Source: JBBRSL01 sp038245435
GTDB lineage: Bacteria > Patescibacteriota > Saccharimonadia > Saccharimonadales > CAIOMD01
Assembly: GCA_038245435.1 (NCBI GenBank)
Contig: JBBRSL010000043.1
Coordinates: forward strand, 1 to 5,042
DNA length: 5,042 bases
Direction of reading: 5' to 3'
Position 1 is the stretch's first letter. The number at the start of each line of letters is the position of its first letter. A model generated the notes under the pieces. It was given only the letters and a program-made list of their open reading frames with translations. It made no database searches and had not been told where the DNA came from. Below, piece by piece: positions 4,248-5,042 of the stretch. The position numbers and the translations under genes were made by a program.

Positions 4248-4648
4248 TACTGCTTGGAGTCAGCAAACAGATGAGCAACTTCGTGTACTGCATCAACAAG
4301 TTTTTGGCACTCTTCGGCACTTACCGTTTGCTTAACTTTACTTGCTTGTTTTGCAGCCTGCCAGATTGTATCGTGCAAGTTAGGGTACTTCTCGAGATGT
4401 TCGGGCTTAAAGTAGTCGCTCCACAGTATGTACAGTTCTGTTTTAACTTTTTGAGCATGCTTTTCTTTGGTAGCGATGCATCGACTAAAGCTTGCTTGCT
4501 TTTCAAGGCTATCGAGCTCACCTAGAGCGTCAATTTTTTCGATCATACGTGCACATGTCGCAGCTGCATGCGTCATAGCATCGGTTTCGTATATACCGCA
4601 TGGCACATCGCAGTGCGCGTACACTGGCTTAATAAATCGTAGTTTCAT
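4247..4648 (-). CDS. sodN: Nickel-containing superoxide dismutase precursor
   Basis: NiSOD disproportionates superoxide to oxygen and hydrogen peroxide. Nickel is held by the N-terminal hook, with ligands His1, Cys2 and Cys6 of the mature chain. The 133-residue precursor shows the hook HCDVPCGIY at residues 12-20, so an 11-residue leader (MKLRFIKPVYA) must be cut off. This leaves a 122-residue mature chain, close to the roughly 117 residues of known enzymes. Asp14, Pro16, Gly18 and Tyr20 also match the conserved hook. Downstream, ELYILWSDYFKPEHLEKYP (71-89) is the hallmark helix region of the family, followed by LHD and a C-terminal helix. Three extra Cys (32, 57, 114) are present. GGGGG (4654-4658) lies five bases before the ATG as a Shine-Dalgarno-like site. 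It follows trmD by 25 bases and overlaps sodX by one base, so trmD-sodN-sodX is probably one transcript. The enzyme is cytoplasmic by the absence of a secretion signal. Confidence 0.96.
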   Translation of the reverse strand: MKLRFIKPVYAHCDVPCGIYETDAMTHAAATCARMIEKIDALGELDSLEKQASFSRCIATKEKHAQKVKTELYILWSDYFKPEHLEKYPNLHDTIWQAAKQASKVKQTVSAEECQKLVDAVHEVAHLFADSKQ

Positions 4649-4653
4649 AATTG

Positions 4654-4658
4654 CCCCC
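4654..4658 (-). promoter_or_regulatory. Shine-Dalgarno-like site of sodN
   Basis: GGGGG lies five bases before the sodN ATG and can pair with the anti-Shine-Dalgarno CCUCC using one G-U pair. TATATA just upstream (4661-4666) looks like a -10 box, but it would start transcription inside this site, so co-transcription with trmD is more likely. Confidence 0.5.
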
Positions 4659-4673
4659 GTTATATACCTTAGT

Positions 4674-5042
4674 TTACTTTATTTCGTTCGCATCGCGCCA
4701 TTTTTGAATCTCAGCATGGTTGCCGCTCAACAGCACATCAGGTACTTTTAAGCCCTTAAAGGCTTCGGGCCTTGTGTACTGCGGGAACTCCCGCATATCA
4801 CTGTTATTACTAAAGCTTTCAATCTCAGCACTCTTTTCACCACCAAGCACACCAGGGATGAGCCGCACCACACTATCGATTATCGTCATTGCCGGTAACT
4901 CGCCTCCTGTAAGCACGTACGGGCCTACACAGACCTGTTCATCCACGATTGTCGTCACCCGTTCGTCGTAACCTTCGTACCTACCGCAAATTAATATTAA
5001 ATCATTGCCGGTTGAGGCCAAACGTTCGGCGTCTTTTTGCGC
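4674..5042 (-). CDS. trmD: tRNA (guanine-37-N1)-methyltransferase TrmD, 5' part outside the window
   Basis: TrmD methylates G37 next to the anticodon of several tRNAs using S-adenosylmethionine, preventing +1 frameshifting. It is a knotted SPOUT-fold dimer. The visible part reads open to the window edge (AQKDAERLASTGND...), so the N-terminal half of the protein is missing here. The TTG at 5021 is an internal Leu, not a start. Landmarks are LILICGRYEGYDERV (cofactor-binding knot), GPYVLTGGELPAM, IDSVVRLIPGVLG (Arg equivalent to E. coli Arg154), and YTRPEAFKGLKVPDVLLSGNHAEIQKW near the end. Two oddities stand out. The position of the catalytic Asp169 of E. coli holds Glu (context AEIESF). The protein also stops seven residues after that KW, lacking the family's usual helical tail with its RT...RPDLL-like motif. 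It is the first visible gene of the likely trmD-sodN-sodX operon. Confidence 0.97.
   Translation of the reverse strand, partial: AQKDAERLASTGNDLILICGRYEGYDERVTTIVDEQVCVGPYVLTGGELPAMTIIDSVVRLIPGVLGGEKSAEIESFSNNSDMREFPQYTRPEAFKGLKVPDVLLSGNHAEIQKWRDANEIK

Noticed and set aside
4205..4525. Plus-strand open frames opposite sodN and sodX
   Set aside because: They overlap the clearly recognised NiSOD gene, have no ribosome binding sites and match no family.
4661..4666. TATATA as a separate sodN promoter
   Set aside because: It would start transcription inside the ribosome binding site, has no -35 partner, and trmD is only 25 bases upstream.
1..5042. CRISPR arrays, insertion sequences, attachment sites, toxin-antitoxin or phage-defence genes
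   Set aside because: No spaced direct repeats, transposase motifs, terminal inverted repeats or defence domains were seen on either strand.

Overview
The window holds seven protein genes with recognisable families or architecture, plus one very small gene that I propose. It looks like a compact, moderately AT-rich bacterial chromosome with short intergenic gaps, one-base and tail-to-tail gene overlaps, and leaderless-looking genes. The gene mix (rplY/ctc, typA, trmD, a nickel superoxide dismutase with its protease, and small membrane proteins of actinobacterial flavour) suggests Candidatus Saccharibacteria (TM7, Patescibacteria) or a close relative. That assignment is an inference from general resemblance, not a database match.

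Left part (1-1457, genes on the minus strand). A 115-residue four-helix membrane protein (30-377) ends in a hairpin terminator (1-30). Upstream of it lie the terminator (431-460) and gene (477-1103) of a CTC-type ribosomal protein L25. Further upstream is a proposed 22-codon lysine-rich peptide gene (1252-1320) with its own promoter, strong Shine-Dalgarno site and a 14-bp intrinsic terminator. The peptide gene and typA diverge from a short control region centred on a perfect 12-bp palindrome (1371-1382).

Middle part (1399-3983, plus strand). typA (1461-3281) is complete and follows a roughly 50-nt leader containing a GC-rich hairpin and U-rich stretch. A 34-bp imperfect dyad separates typA from a 217-residue membrane protein (3330-3983). 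The C-terminal half of that protein resembles a two-helix potassium channel pore, but without the GYG filter. Its start codon falls where transcription is expected to begin, so its mRNA is probably leaderless.

Right part (3948-5042, minus strand). trmD (cut by the window edge), sodN and the SodN-processing protease gene sodX form a tight row: a 25-nt gap, then a one-base TAATG overlap. The protease gene runs 36 bp into the end of the channel-like gene coming from the other side. SodX is expected to remove an 11-residue leader from SodN so that the new N-terminal His, with two Cys, can bind nickel. Together they form a self-contained superoxide defence unit attached to a tRNA-modification gene.

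The points most worth a second look are the tiny peptide gene, the palindrome placed at both divergent -35 positions, the exact complementarity between the peptide-gene terminator and the L25 ribosome-binding site, the filter-less channel-like protein, the NiSOD unit in a probable reduced-genome bacterium, and the unusual TrmD (Glu at the catalytic Asp position, missing C-terminal tail).
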